This document shows positions 8,286-16,223 of a stretch of DNA of 42,410 nucleotides, one piece after another (position 1 is the first letter of the stretch; every line of letters starts with the position of its first letter). Both the position numbers and the translations under genes were made by a program. Location of the stretch: positions 1-42,410 of the forward strand of contig JBNJGN010000003.1 of NCBI GenBank assembly GCA_051747785.1, in the 5' to 3' direction. A model generated the notes under the pieces. The model worked only from the letters and a program-made list of their open reading frames with translations. It had not been told where the DNA came from and did not search any database. The DNA comes from SKVL01 sp051747785 (GTDB taxonomy: Bacteria; Patescibacteriota; Minisyncoccia; Phycocordibacterales; CSBR16-193).

Positions 8286-9518
8286 CTATATCTGTTGCAT
8301 AAGAGAGTACATCGGCATAAGCATTGAAACAGCAAAAAATCCTACCACTATTCCGATAAAGACCATTAACACCGGCTCTATTATGGTAGAGATATTTTTA
8401 GTACGTTGATCAACCTCCTCTTCAAAGAAAACCGCTACACCTTTAAGCATTTCACTGATTTTACCCGTTTCTTCACCCACGCTCATCATTTCCCCTACAA
8501 ATACGGGGAAGAGGTTCTGGTTTTCAATAAAAACACTGGATATCTGTTCACCCTTCTGTATCCTTTCTTTGGCTAATCTAATTACTGGTTTGTAATAAGA
8601 GTTCTGGATCACAGCTTCGGTTATAGAAAGCGCCGGAACAACATCAACACCGGCAGAAAGAAGAGAGGAAAGAGTTCTTGAAGTGCGAGCCGCGTTAACC
8701 TCTTTTACAATGGTTTTGATGAAAGGAATTCTTATTGTAACAATATCAATGAAGCGATGCCCTGTCGGGGTCCTTAAAAATATAAATAATGAGACCACCA
8801 AAGCAACAAAACCAAAAGACACCAGCACAGCATGATTTATCAGCATATCGCTTGCCCATATTATCATTTTGGTCTGTATCGGAAGTTCGGCATCCATATC
8901 CTCAAAAACACCTACTAATGTAGGAACAATATAAGTCAACATCATCACCCCTATTCCCAACATTACGAACAAAATAACTATAGGGTAAGTCATTGCTCCA
9001 CGAATTCTTCTTTTAAGTGAATAGCTTTTCTCCATCTGAGTAGCAATAGTATTCAGACTCTCCTCCATATTTCCCCCTTCTTCACCGGCACGGATCATGG
9101 CAATGAACATTTTAGAGAAACTCTTGGGAAAACCTTCAAGAGCGGAACTTAGAGTTGCGCCTTCTTTTATCTTCTCCTGAACGGAGGCAAGTATATTTTT
9201 TAGATTCTTGTTCTTAGTCTGTCTTTCCAAAACAGAAAGAGCCCTGGACATAGGAAGACCCGCGCTCAACATAGAACTTAAGTGTCTGGCAAAGTTTATC
9301 TTTTCTATCTCCTTAACGGAAGAGAATATGGTTATATCTTTTCCTTTAAGACGATCTAAAAGGCCACCTCCTTTTCCTTTGCCGGAAGAAGAAACAGACA
9401 CCAAAGAGTCTCCTCTTTTATGGATCTCCTTGTATAGCTGAAGTTTATCTTCCGCTTCCAAGGTCTCTGTATACTCTTCTCCCGACTGTTTTTTTGCTTT
9501 AAAGGTATAAGATGGCAT
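8286..9518 (-). CDS. pilC: Type IV pilus inner-membrane platform protein PilC (GspF family)
   Basis: PilC is the inner-membrane platform that couples the assembly ATPase to pilin polymerisation. The 410-aa protein begins MPSYTFKAKKQSGEEYTETLEAED, the usual start of the family. It carries two T2SSF domains: the first includes FARHLSSMLSAGLPMSRAL and GEEGGNMEESL, the second ARTSRTLSSLLSAGVDVVPAL and VGEETGKISEML. Three membrane segments lie near 175-200, 225-245 and 380-402. It follows pilB by 22 bases on the same strand, the canonical pairing. Confidence 0.95.
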   Translation of the reverse strand: MPSYTFKAKKQSGEEYTETLEAEDKLQLYKEIHKRGDSLVSVSSSGKGKGGGLLDRLKGKDITIFSSVKEIEKINFARHLSSMLSAGLPMSRALSVLERQTKNKNLKNILASVQEKIKEGATLSSALEGFPKSFSKMFIAMIRAGEEGGNMEESLNTIATQMEKSYSLKRRIRGAMTYPIVILFVMLGIGVMMLTYIVPTLVGVFEDMDAELPIQTKMIIWASDMLINHAVLVSFGFVALVVSLFIFLRTPTGHRFIDIVTIRIPFIKTIVKEVNAARTSRTLSSLLSAGVDVVPALSITEAVIQNSYYKPVIRLAKERIQKGEQISSVFIENQNLFPVFVGEMMSVGEETGKISEMLKGVAVFFEEEVDQRTKNISTIIEPVLMVFIGIVVGFFAVSMLMPMYSLMQQI

Positions 9519-9540
9519 TTTAAAAAACTACTCCGTATAA

Positions 9541-11295
9541 CTACTCATAAGTTACCCTTAAAACCTCTTCTATAGTGGTTAGTCCTTGAACCGCTTTGCA
9601 TATCCCGTCCTCAATCATATTTAACATACCTTCCTTTCTGGCCTGCTCCTCTATCTCATCTGTAGAAGCGTTATGAAGGATCATTTCACGAATGGCTGAA
9701 GATATCTCAATAACCTCATAAACACCCAAGCGCCCCTTATATCCATCTTCGCTCTCTTGGGAGGGTTTGGGTTTATAAAAGGTAATATCTTCCCATTCCT
9801 TATCCTTTTCAACTATCTCTTGTTCCTTTAAGTATGACATTACCCTCTCAAGATCAACCGATTCACCTAACTGTTTTACCCCCTCTTTATCCAGAGTGTA
9901 CTTCTCTTTTACTTCAGTCAGCCTTCTTATAAGCCTCTGAGCAATAACCACATTAACAGTAGAAGTTACCAAAAAGGGCTCCACCCCCATATCAGTCAAT
10001 CTCGGAATGGCACCCGCCGCGGAGTTAGTATGTAAAGTGGAAAGAACTAAATGACCGGTCAAAGCCGCATTAACCGCCAGAGCCGCCGTCTCGTTATCTC
10101 TTATCTCTCCCACCATTATTATATCCGGATCCTGCCTTAAAAGAGTGCGCAGGCCGTTTGAGAAAGTTAGTCCTATCTCAGGCTTAACCTGAGTCTGGTT
10201 TATGCGTTTCACCTGATATTCCACCGGATCTTCTATAGTGGAAATATTAACCTCAGCAGTATTTAATATATCCAAAACCGTATATAGGGTGGTGGTTTTA
10301 CCCGAACCGGTAGGCCCGGTAGTAAGGATCATTCCGGTGGTTGATTTAATGGCCCGGTGTATCCTCTCAAGCGCCTCTCCATGGAAACCCAGACTCTCTA
10401 AGTTTGTTCCTGAAACCTGATCACGCAAAAGCCTTAGTACAACCTTTTCCCCGTAATATGTAGGTAAAGTAGAAACACGGAAAGAAACTTTTTCATTATT
10501 CATTTCGGTCTTAAATCTACCGTCTTGAGGCAATCTTTTCTCATCAAGCTTTAAGTTGGCAAGCACCTTTATACGAGCCACGATACTGGAATGAGCATTA
10601 GGAGGAAGAACCATAGCATCCCGTAAGATGCCGTCTATCCTGTAACGAACAAGCAGCTTTTCCTCCAGGGGTTCTATATGAATATCAGATGCATTCTGAA
10701 TAATAGCGTGCTTTATCAAAGTATCCACAACACGTACCACAGGAAGGTCCTCGGCAGACTTCTTGAGATCTTCTTCAGAAACCTCTTCTTCATCCGTATC
10801 CGGCACCGTTTTGAGAGCCCCTGCTTCTTTTTGGATTATTTCACCGAATTCCGCCTTCAAGCTCTTCTGGTACTGCAAAAGAGCGTGTTTTATGGATCCG
10901 CTATCGGTTAATCGCGGAAGGATCTTAAGCCCCGTTTTCTTCTTTATAAAATCTATAGCCGCCAGATCTTCCGTATCAAGCATAGCAACCTCAAGTGCGT
11001 CATCTCCTTTTTTTCTAAAAGCAATAATATTATGATTACGAGCAATAGGCTCGGGTATCAAAGAAAGAATATCAAAATCAAGCTGTTCATTTTTGAGATC
11101 AACAAAAGGTATTCCTAAAACATAAGCCTGCGAGCGCCTAAGATCATCTTCACTTAGCATTCCCTTTTCAAGTAAAACATTGCCAATACTCTCCGCGCGC
11201 TCATCTGCCTCTTGCACAGCTTTATCGTAATCAGATTTTGATACAAGTCCTGAATCGTAAAGAAAGTTACGTAGCTTTTCTTCATTTATTCGCAT
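9541..11295 (-). CDS. pilB: Type IV pilus assembly ATPase PilB (GspE family)
   Basis: PilB is the cytoplasmic hexameric ATPase that powers pilus extension. The 584-aa protein has an N-terminal GspE/MshEN domain (about 1-140), ASDIHIEP near 202, Walker A GPTGSGKTT at about 327-335, Walker B DIIMVGEIRD at about 391-400 and the His box LSTLHTNSA. The four-Cys zinc motif usual after the Walker region is absent: between AQRLIRRL and the C-terminal YEVIEIS there is a Lys/Glu-rich linker with no Cys. It is the first gene of a minus-strand run through pgk. No pilT, pilD, pilM-N-O or obvious major pilin is nearby. Confidence 0.96.
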   Translation of the reverse strand: MRINEEKLRNFLYDSGLVSKSDYDKAVQEADERAESIGNVLLEKGMLSEDDLRRSQAYVLGIPFVDLKNEQLDFDILSLIPEPIARNHNIIAFRKKGDDALEVAMLDTEDLAAIDFIKKKTGLKILPRLTDSGSIKHALLQYQKSLKAEFGEIIQKEAGALKTVPDTDEEEVSEEDLKKSAEDLPVVRVVDTLIKHAIIQNASDIHIEPLEEKLLVRYRIDGILRDAMVLPPNAHSSIVARIKVLANLKLDEKRLPQDGRFKTEMNNEKVSFRVSTLPTYYGEKVVLRLLRDQVSGTNLESLGFHGEALERIHRAIKSTTGMILTTGPTGSGKTTTLYTVLDILNTAEVNISTIEDPVEYQVKRINQTQVKPEIGLTFSNGLRTLLRQDPDIIMVGEIRDNETAALAVNAALTGHLVLSTLHTNSAAGAIPRLTDMGVEPFLVTSTVNVVIAQRLIRRLTEVKEKYTLDKEGVKQLGESVDLERVMSYLKEQEIVEKDKEWEDITFYKPKPSQESEDGYKGRLGVYEVIEISSAIREMILHNASTDEIEEQARKEGMLNMIEDGICKAVQGLTTIEEVLRVTYE

Positions 11296-11363
11296 TCCTG
11301 TATTATAACAAAAAAATCAAAAATAGGTCTGTTTAAAAATGTTGTTAACCTTACAGTCAAACA

Positions 11364-11380
11364 CTAGACATGTAGTCTAG
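11364..11380. promoter_or_regulatory. Inverted repeat upstream of the nusA promoter
   Basis: CTAGAC-ATGTA-GTCTAG forms a 6-bp inverted repeat in the pilB-nusA divergent region. It ends 20 bases before the -35 hexamer at 11401. It could be an operator for either direction, but there is no independent support. Confidence 0.3.
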
Positions 11381-11400
11381 ACCCTGCAATGTTACAAATA

Positions 11401-11429
11401 TTGACACTCAAAGACAAAAAACGTATCAT
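11401..11429 (+). promoter_or_regulatory. Near-consensus sigma70 promoter upstream of nusA
   Basis: TTGACA (11401-11406), a 17-base spacer and TATCAT (11424-11429) match the housekeeping promoter consensus closely. The predicted start is near 11436, which gives a leader of about 130 bases to nusA. That is much longer than the 15-35 base leaders inferred elsewhere in this window. Confidence 0.8.
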
Positions 11430-11438
11430 TTAAGTGTT

Positions 11439-11463
11439 AGTGTTCGCGAGTCCCGCGAACACT
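11439..11463 (+). other. Hairpin at the 5' end of the nusA leader
   Basis: A perfect 10-bp stem, AGTGTTCGCG (11439-11448) with CGCGAACACT (11454-11463) and a 5-base loop, is followed by CTTTGTTT. It begins only a few bases after the predicted transcription start. It may be a 5' stabilising hairpin, an attenuator in front of nusA, or the end of a very short RNA. NusA autoregulation at leader terminators is known in other bacteria; here it is inference. Confidence 0.6.
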
Positions 11464-11563
11464 CTTTGTTTAAAAACAGACCCTCTGTAGCCTTAAGATG
11501 CTTCTACGCTCTTATAACGAAGAACTGTAAGGTGAAGGCGGGTCAAAATATCATAAAAAAAAT

Positions 11564-12847
11564 ATGTTTGATCTAAAAGTCATAAACTCAGTTTTAAGCC
11601 AACTTGAAGAAGAAAGAGGTATTCCCAGAGAAAAGATACTGGAAGCCATAGAGTTCGCTTTGGCTACGGCCTACAAAAAAGAATACGGTAAAAGAGGCCA
11701 AATAATAAGGGCTCAATTTGACCCTAACACCGGTACCGCTGAATTAAATCAGGTTAAAATAGTGGTAGACAGAGATTCTGTTGTTTTTGAAGAAAATGTT
11801 CCCGATAAGGACTCGCGCAAAAAGGCGCTGGATGAAGGTAAAATAATATTTAATCCGGAGCAACATATATTCCTTGAAGATGCCAAAAAGATAAAAAAGG
11901 ACGCCGAAACCGAGGAAGAGATATCATTCCCACTAGAGAGCGGTAAAGAATACGGTCGCATTGCCTCCCAAACGGCAAAACAGGTTATTATGCAAAAGAT
12001 ACGTGAAGCTGAGAAAACCTCCGTTTTAAGCGAATTCGGTGAACGCGAAGGAGAAGTTGTCAGCGGAACTGTTCAGAGAATAGAACGAGGAAATATTTTC
12101 GTAGACATGGAACGTGCCACCGGTATACTTCCATATGAAGAGCAGATACCCGGAGAAAGATACAGGCAAGGAGAAAGAATACGGGCTTATCTATATCACG
12201 TAGAAGAAAGTTCTAGAGGAGTATTTCTTCGTCTATCAAGATCTCACCCCTCTTTTTTGGAAAAACTGTTTGAAGCCGAAACCCCGGAAATAGCCAGTGG
12301 TATCATTGAAGTGAAATCAGTGGCAAGAGAGCCGGGTTCTAGAAGCAAAATAGCCACACAGACTCATGACGACAGCATAGATCCGGTGGGGTCCCTGGTC
12401 GGACAACGAGGAGTAAGGGTTTCTACGGTTATGAGTGAGCTAGGCGGTGAAAAGATAGACATAATTGAATGGTCTGATGATCCGGTTCAGTTCGTTGCTG
12501 ACTCCCTTTCACCGGCCGAGGTTATGAGTGTAGAAATAGATGAAGATAACAAAGAGGCTCACGTAGAAGTTCAAGAAGACCAACAGTCATTGGCAATAGG
12601 TAAAGGCGGGCAGAATGTACGACTGGCAGCACGTCTAACCGGATGGAGGATAGACATAAAATCCACCGAAGGAGAATCAGTAGCTCAAGCCGACGAAAAA
12701 GGAGAAGTTGAGATCCAAGAGGAAATACCGACAGCATCAGAACAGAAAGAGGAAGATCCGAAAATAGAGCAAAACATAGAAGAGGAAGAAGTTAGCGAGG
12801 AACCAAAAAAGGAAGAAAAAGAAACCGAATCACAAGATACCAAATAA
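11564..12847 (+). CDS. nusA: Transcription termination/antitermination factor NusA
   Basis: NusA binds RNA polymerase and modulates pausing, termination and antitermination. The 427-aa protein has an N-terminal RNAP-binding domain (about 1-125), an S1 domain (GEVVSGTVQRIERGNIFVD, about 160-230) and two KH domains, including DPVGSLVGQRGVRVSTVMSEL and AIGKGGQNVRLAARLTGW. From about 370 the tail is very acidic with EEE and KEE runs and has no NusA acidic-repeat homology. The start has an A-rich leader (ATAAAAAAAATATG) and no Shine-Dalgarno. It opens the plus-strand block divergent from pilB. Confidence 0.96.
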   Translation: MFDLKVINSVLSQLEEERGIPREKILEAIEFALATAYKKEYGKRGQIIRAQFDPNTGTAELNQVKIVVDRDSVVFEENVPDKDSRKKALDEGKIIFNPEQHIFLEDAKKIKKDAETEEEISFPLESGKEYGRIASQTAKQVIMQKIREAEKTSVLSEFGEREGEVVSGTVQRIERGNIFVDMERATGILPYEEQIPGERYRQGERIRAYLYHVEESSRGVFLRLSRSHPSFLEKLFEAETPEIASGIIEVKSVAREPGSRSKIATQTHDDSIDPVGSLVGQRGVRVSTVMSELGGEKIDIIEWSDDPVQFVADSLSPAEVMSVEIDEDNKEAHVEVQEDQQSLAIGKGGQNVRLAARLTGWRIDIKSTEGESVAQADEKGEVEIQEEIPTASEQKEEDPKIEQNIEEEEVSEEPKKEEKETESQDTK

Positions 12848-12886
12848 GAAAACATGAGATTCACTTATGTTAATAGTCAGATGTTC

Positions 12887-12895
12887 TGATATAAT
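12887..12895 (+). promoter_or_regulatory. Extended -10 promoter of ppa
   Basis: TGATATAAT (extended -10 TG-n-TATAAT) with the hexamer at 12890-12895 predicts a start near 12902 and a 28-base leader. The hexamer is embedded in a 7-bp inverted repeat, TTCTGATataATCAGAA (12884-12900), which could serve as an operator. Confidence 0.6.
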
Positions 12896-12930
12896 CAGAA
12901 TAAAGATTATAAGCTAATAAAAATTATAAT

Positions 12931-13449
12931 ATGAATCTTTGGCACGATATAAGCTCAGGAACAAAAGAAGAAATGAACGTTATCATTGAAGTATTTCGGG
13001 GTTCAAAAAATAAATACGAAATAGACAAAGAAACAGGTTTAATAGCGCTGGACCGAGTAATGCACACCTCTCAAGACTTCCCTTTTGACTACGGCTTTGT
13101 TCCACAGACACTCTGGGACGATGATGACGCTTTGGATGTTGTTATATTGACCACGTACCCCCTAAATTCAGGGGTGCTTGTCCGAGCCAGACCGGTCGCC
13201 ATTATGGAGATGATAGATAGCGGAGATTCAGATGACAAAGTTATAGCGGTTCCATCTGAAGACCCGCGCTGGAGCAAAGTTAAAGACCTTTCAGACATAA
13301 ATGAACACAGCCTAAAAGAGATGGAGCACTTCTACTCCACTTACAAGGACCTACAAGGAAAAAAGGTGCAGATTAAAGGCTTTAAAGGCAAAGATGAAGC
13401 AGAAAAAGCCTTTGAAAGAAGCCAGAAAATGTATAAGGATAAATATTAA
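12931..13449 (+). CDS. ppa: Inorganic pyrophosphatase, soluble family I
   Basis: It hydrolyses pyrophosphate and drives biosynthetic reactions. The 172-aa protein starts MNLWHDISSG, then VIIEVFRGSKNKYEIDKETG and FPFDYGFVP, all characteristic of family I. The metal-binding signature normally reads DxDPxD; here it is DDDALD (about 64-69), keeping the three Asp but replacing the usual Pro by Ala. DPRW and a C-terminal Lys-rich helix complete the fold. It follows nusA by 83 bases with its own extended -10 promoter. Confidence 0.95.
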   Translation: MNLWHDISSGTKEEMNVIIEVFRGSKNKYEIDKETGLIALDRVMHTSQDFPFDYGFVPQTLWDDDDALDVVILTTYPLNSGVLVRARPVAIMEMIDSGDSDDKVIAVPSEDPRWSKVKDLSDINEHSLKEMEHFYSTYKDLQGKKVQIKGFKGKDEAEKAFERSQKMYKDKY

Positions 13450-13471
13450 GAGTGCAAGGCAAAATGAAAGG

Positions 13472-13480
13472 TGATATAAT
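13472..13480 (+). promoter_or_regulatory. Extended -10 promoter for the acidic membrane protein
   Basis: TGATATAAT again matches the extended -10 pattern (hexamer 13475-13480), 42 bases before the ATG at 13523. A second TATAAT at 13507-13512 is too close to the start unless the transcript is nearly leaderless. Confidence 0.5.
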
Positions 13481-13522
13481 TTCTCTTATATAAGATAAAT
13501 TATAAGTATAATACTAATTCTT

Positions 13523-13963
13523 ATGCACGAAGAAGAAAAAAACCAAGAACACGAAGAGGATAACACCGACAGCCAAGAAAATCCCATGGAGCAAGAAGAG
13601 GAGTCTCAAGAAGACCCTCTAAAAGAGGCAGAGCTCGGCGAAGAGAATAAGAGTCCCGTGGGCCCCTTGATCGGAATTGTCCTTATTATTATCATAATAG
13701 TATTAGGAGCAATATTCTTCTGGACTCAAGATGACCTAAGTGAAGAACCTGTAGTACCTCCGGAAGAGCCATCTTCAGAGGAAGAAAACACCGACGAAGA
13801 GAATGGTGAAGAAGAGGGCACCGAGGAAGAGGCTGACGAAGAAGGAAACGAAGAAGGAGAGGCCAATGAAGAAGAGGAAACAGAAACAGAAGAAGGAAAC
13901 GAAGAAAATAGTACCGAGGAAGGAAACGAGGGAGAGGTTACTGAGGAAGAAGAGGAAGAGTAA
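13523..13963 (+). CDS. Highly acidic single-pass membrane protein
   Basis: The 146-aa protein consists of a Glu-rich N-terminal segment (about 1-44), one membrane helix (PLIGIVLIIIIIVLGAIFFW, about 48-67) and a C-terminal tail of about 75 residues that is almost entirely Glu, Gly, Asn, Thr and Asp. The outer tail has quasi-repeats of EEGNEE and TEE type. I recognise no family. It might act as a charged surface or ribosome-exit-site protein, but that is speculative. It has its own promoter and terminator, so it is probably monocistronic. The plus-1 frame over the repeats is also open but is a shadow. Confidence 0.75.
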   Translation: MHEEEKNQEHEEDNTDSQENPMEQEEESQEDPLKEAELGEENKSPVGPLIGIVLIIIIIVLGAIFFWTQDDLSEEPVVPPEEPSSEEENTDEENGEEEGTEEEADEEGNEEGEANEEEETETEEGNEENSTEEGNEGEVTEEEEEE

Positions 13964-13981
13964 TAATAAGAAGATCAAAAA

Positions 13982-14016
13982 AATAAGACCCTCTTTAAAA
14001 GAGGGTCTTATTTTTT
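13982..14016 (+). terminator. Rho-independent terminator
   Basis: A perfect 12-bp stem (13982-13993 with 14001-14012, AATAAGACCCTC arm) has a 7-base loop and continues into a T-run. It ends transcription of the acidic membrane protein gene. Confidence 0.9.
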
Positions 14017-14096
14017 ATAGATATTTCTTATAAATTTATAATAGGTTTTTATAAAAATATATATTTAAGAATTGATATGGCATTTCCATACTTCCA

Positions 14097-14105
14097 TGAT
14101 ATACT
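14097..14105 (+). promoter_or_regulatory. Extended -10 promoter of tig
   Basis: TGATATACT is an extended -10 (hexamer 14100-14105). It predicts a start near 14112 and a leader of about 24 bases without a Shine-Dalgarno. Confidence 0.5.
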
Positions 14106-14135
14106 GCCTATGTCTTGTAAATAAATCAAAAAAAT

Positions 14136-15272
14136 ATGGATTCAAAAAGTAAAAACGTTTCAGTTAATCACACCGGCGATGCCGAAGTAGAAATAACGGC
14201 CGATATACCGGCCGAAGAGATGTCAAAACATTACCAAAAGGCACTGGAAGATTCACAAAAAGAAACAGAAATAGACGGATTTAGAAAAGGAAAAGCTCCT
14301 TTGGAAATGGTAGAAAAAAATATCGGCCAAGGAGTTCTATTGCAAAGAGCCTCGGAAAATGCCTTAAAAGAGGAGTATCCTCGCCTTTTAAGAGAACAAG
14401 AGATAGAGCCTATCGGACAGCCAGAAGTAACAATAACTAAAATAGCCCCCGAAAACGATCTTGGCTTCCGGATAAAGACCGCCGTTATGCCTAAAGTTGA
14501 CCTTCCTGACTATAAACAGATAGCAAAAGAGGTTATAGAAAATAATCCAATAACAGAAGATCCAGAAATTAGTGACGAGGAACTACAAGAGACGATATTC
14601 AATATCCGCGCCAGTCAACTAATGGAAGAAAAAAGACAGAAAGGCGAAGAAGCCCCCTCCCCTGAATCCTTAAAAGAAGAAGATCTTCCGGCATTAACGG
14701 ATGATTTTGTTGCTTCTTTGGGAGACTTTTCAGGTGTAGATGACTTTCATGAGAAAATAAAAGAACATCTGGTGAGACAGAAAAAAGCAAAGGAACAAGA
14801 AAAGCAATGGTCTTCTATTATTGATGCCATCATAGAAAAATCTTCAATAACTCTTCCTTCAGTACTTGTTGAATCAGAGCTGGACAAAATGACCGCTCAG
14901 CTAAAAGACGACGTAGAGCGTGCCGGACTGGAATTCTCTGACTATCTCTCCAAAGTACAAAAAAAGGAAGAGGATATAAGAGAGGAATGGAAAGAAAATG
15001 CTAAAAAAAGAGCTCAAACACAGCTGATATTAAACACTATCGCCACAAAAGAAGACATAAAACCCGATCCGGAAATAGTTGAAAACCAAACACAAAATCT
15101 ACTGCAACAGTATAATGAAGCACAACCTGAGAATGTAAGAACATTTGTAGAAACACAACTAACTAACGAAAAAACGCTCTCTTTCCTTGCCTCCCAAGCT
15201 AGCAACCAAAAAGAAGAAGCCACAGATCAAAAAGAGGACAAAAAGGATAAAAGCGACAAGAAAGATAAATAA
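14136..15272 (+). CDS. tig: Trigger factor lacking the PPIase domain
   Basis: Trigger factor binds the ribosome exit site and shields nascent chains. The N-terminal ribosome-binding signature GFRKGKAP is at about 48-55, and the C-terminal chaperone domain continues to about 350, followed by a Lys/Asp tail. The protein is 378 aa against about 430 in E. coli. After the VMPKVDLPDYKQI linker region the helix EELQETIFNIRASQ leads directly to ALTDDFVASLGDF. The FKBP-like peptidyl-prolyl isomerase domain expected near residues 150-245 is therefore missing as a clean deletion, with both flanking arms kept. clpP follows, the common tig-clp gene order. Confidence 0.93.
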   Translation: MDSKSKNVSVNHTGDAEVEITADIPAEEMSKHYQKALEDSQKETEIDGFRKGKAPLEMVEKNIGQGVLLQRASENALKEEYPRLLREQEIEPIGQPEVTITKIAPENDLGFRIKTAVMPKVDLPDYKQIAKEVIENNPITEDPEISDEELQETIFNIRASQLMEEKRQKGEEAPSPESLKEEDLPALTDDFVASLGDFSGVDDFHEKIKEHLVRQKKAKEQEKQWSSIIDAIIEKSSITLPSVLVESELDKMTAQLKDDVERAGLEFSDYLSKVQKKEEDIREEWKENAKKRAQTQLILNTIATKEDIKPDPEIVENQTQNLLQQYNEAQPENVRTFVETQLTNEKTLSFLASQASNQKEEATDQKEDKKDKSDKKDK

Positions 15273-15340
15273 GATACTGATACTTGTACCTTCCCCTCTT
15301 TCCTTCAAAGTTTTTGTAAGGTAGGTTTTTTGTATATCTA

Positions 15341-15369
15341 TTGGTCTTTTAATAATACTGTGGTATATT
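15341..15369 (+). promoter_or_regulatory. Promoter of clpP
   Basis: TTGGTC (15341-15346), a 17-base spacer and TATATT (15364-15369) predict a start near 15376. This gives about 20 bases of leader to the ATG at 15397 but only 6 to the TTG at 15382, favouring the ATG. Confidence 0.6.
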
Positions 15370-15396
15370 TAAACGGTAATCTTGGAAACGCAATTT

Positions 15397-15984
15397 ATGT
15401 TAATTCCTACTGTAATAGAAAAATCACAATTCGGAGAAAGGGCCTACGACATTTATTCGCGACTCTTACGCGAGCATATAGTCTTTTTGGGTGGTGTCAT
15501 AGACGACAATATGGCAAACCTTGTCATAGCACAGCTTCTCTTTCTGCAATCAGAAAACTCTCAAAAAGATATTCAGCTCTATATAAATTCCCCCGGAGGA
15601 TCAGTTACATCTACTTTGGCCATGCTGGATACAATGAACCATATAAAGAATGATGTTTCTACCGTCTGCACAGGAATAGCGGCCTCTGGTGCGGCTATAA
15701 TGCTCTCCGCCGGTGCAAAGGGAAAGAGATTTGCTCTGCCAAATTCCGAGATTATGATACATCAGCCCTGGGGTGGAGCTGAGGGGCGAGCAAGCGACAT
15801 AGAGATAACCGCCAAACACATTATAAAAACAAGAGAGAACCTGAATAAAATACTTGCCAAAAATACCGGAAAGTCCTACTCAAGCATAGAGAAGGATGTG
15901 GATCGAGATTTTTTTATGTCCGCCGAAGAAGCCAAGAAATACGGCATCGTTGACAAAATATACTCGCCTACAAGCAAAAAGTAA
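15397..15984 (+). CDS. clpP: ATP-dependent Clp protease proteolytic subunit ClpP
   Basis: ClpP is the tetradecameric serine protease that degrades proteins fed by Clp ATPases. From ATG 15397 (MLIPTVIEKSQFGERAYDIYSRLL) it is 195 aa. The triad falls at Ser97 (GIAASGAA), His122 (IMIHQPWGG) and Asp171 (DVDRDFFMSAEEA), the E. coli numbering. NSPGGSV is the substrate-binding loop. The nucleophile elbow reads AASGA where most ClpP have AASMGA, keeping Ser. A TTG at 15382 would add METQF; promoter position and family N-terminus favour 15397. No Clp ATPase is in the window. Confidence 0.96.
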   Translation: MLIPTVIEKSQFGERAYDIYSRLLREHIVFLGGVIDDNMANLVIAQLLFLQSENSQKDIQLYINSPGGSVTSTLAMLDTMNHIKNDVSTVCTGIAASGAAIMLSAGAKGKRFALPNSEIMIHQPWGGAEGRASDIEITAKHIIKTRENLNKILAKNTGKSYSSIEKDVDRDFFMSAEEAKKYGIVDKIYSPTSKK

Positions 15985-16080
15985 CCTCAAAATAAATACG
16001 GATCTGCTCTTTTGATTGCGGCCAACGGGCTCGTTTGTTTTAGGTTGAATAACCCGTATGGACCAATATATTCACAATGT

Positions 16081-16120
16081 TATCGTGTTTTGCACGATAG
16101 GGATCGTATGTCATATGACA
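16081..16120. promoter_or_regulatory. Two palindromic elements between clpP and rny
   Basis: TATCGTG-ttttg-CACGATA (16081-16099) is a perfect 7-bp stem, and TGTCATATGACA (16109-16120) is a perfect 12-bp palindrome. They sit in the 239-base spacer upstream of rny. They may be operators or RNA structure; there is no T-run for a terminator. Confidence 0.35.
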
Positions 16121-16223
16121 AACGTTTTCAATAAGAAATTAAACAGATCTTGTTTAATAAGACAAAAGTAAGACCTCAGATGGGGCAGCTTTTGCAAATA
16201 ACAACCCTTAGTTAAGAATAATT

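Noticed and set aside
13775..14033. ORFs opposite or offset to the acidic tail of the 13523 gene
   Set aside because: They are shadows of the low-complexity Glu codon repeats.
15273..15340. Terminator after tig
   Set aside because: Only weak ACCTT/AAGGT arms with poor geometry before the T-run; not convincing.
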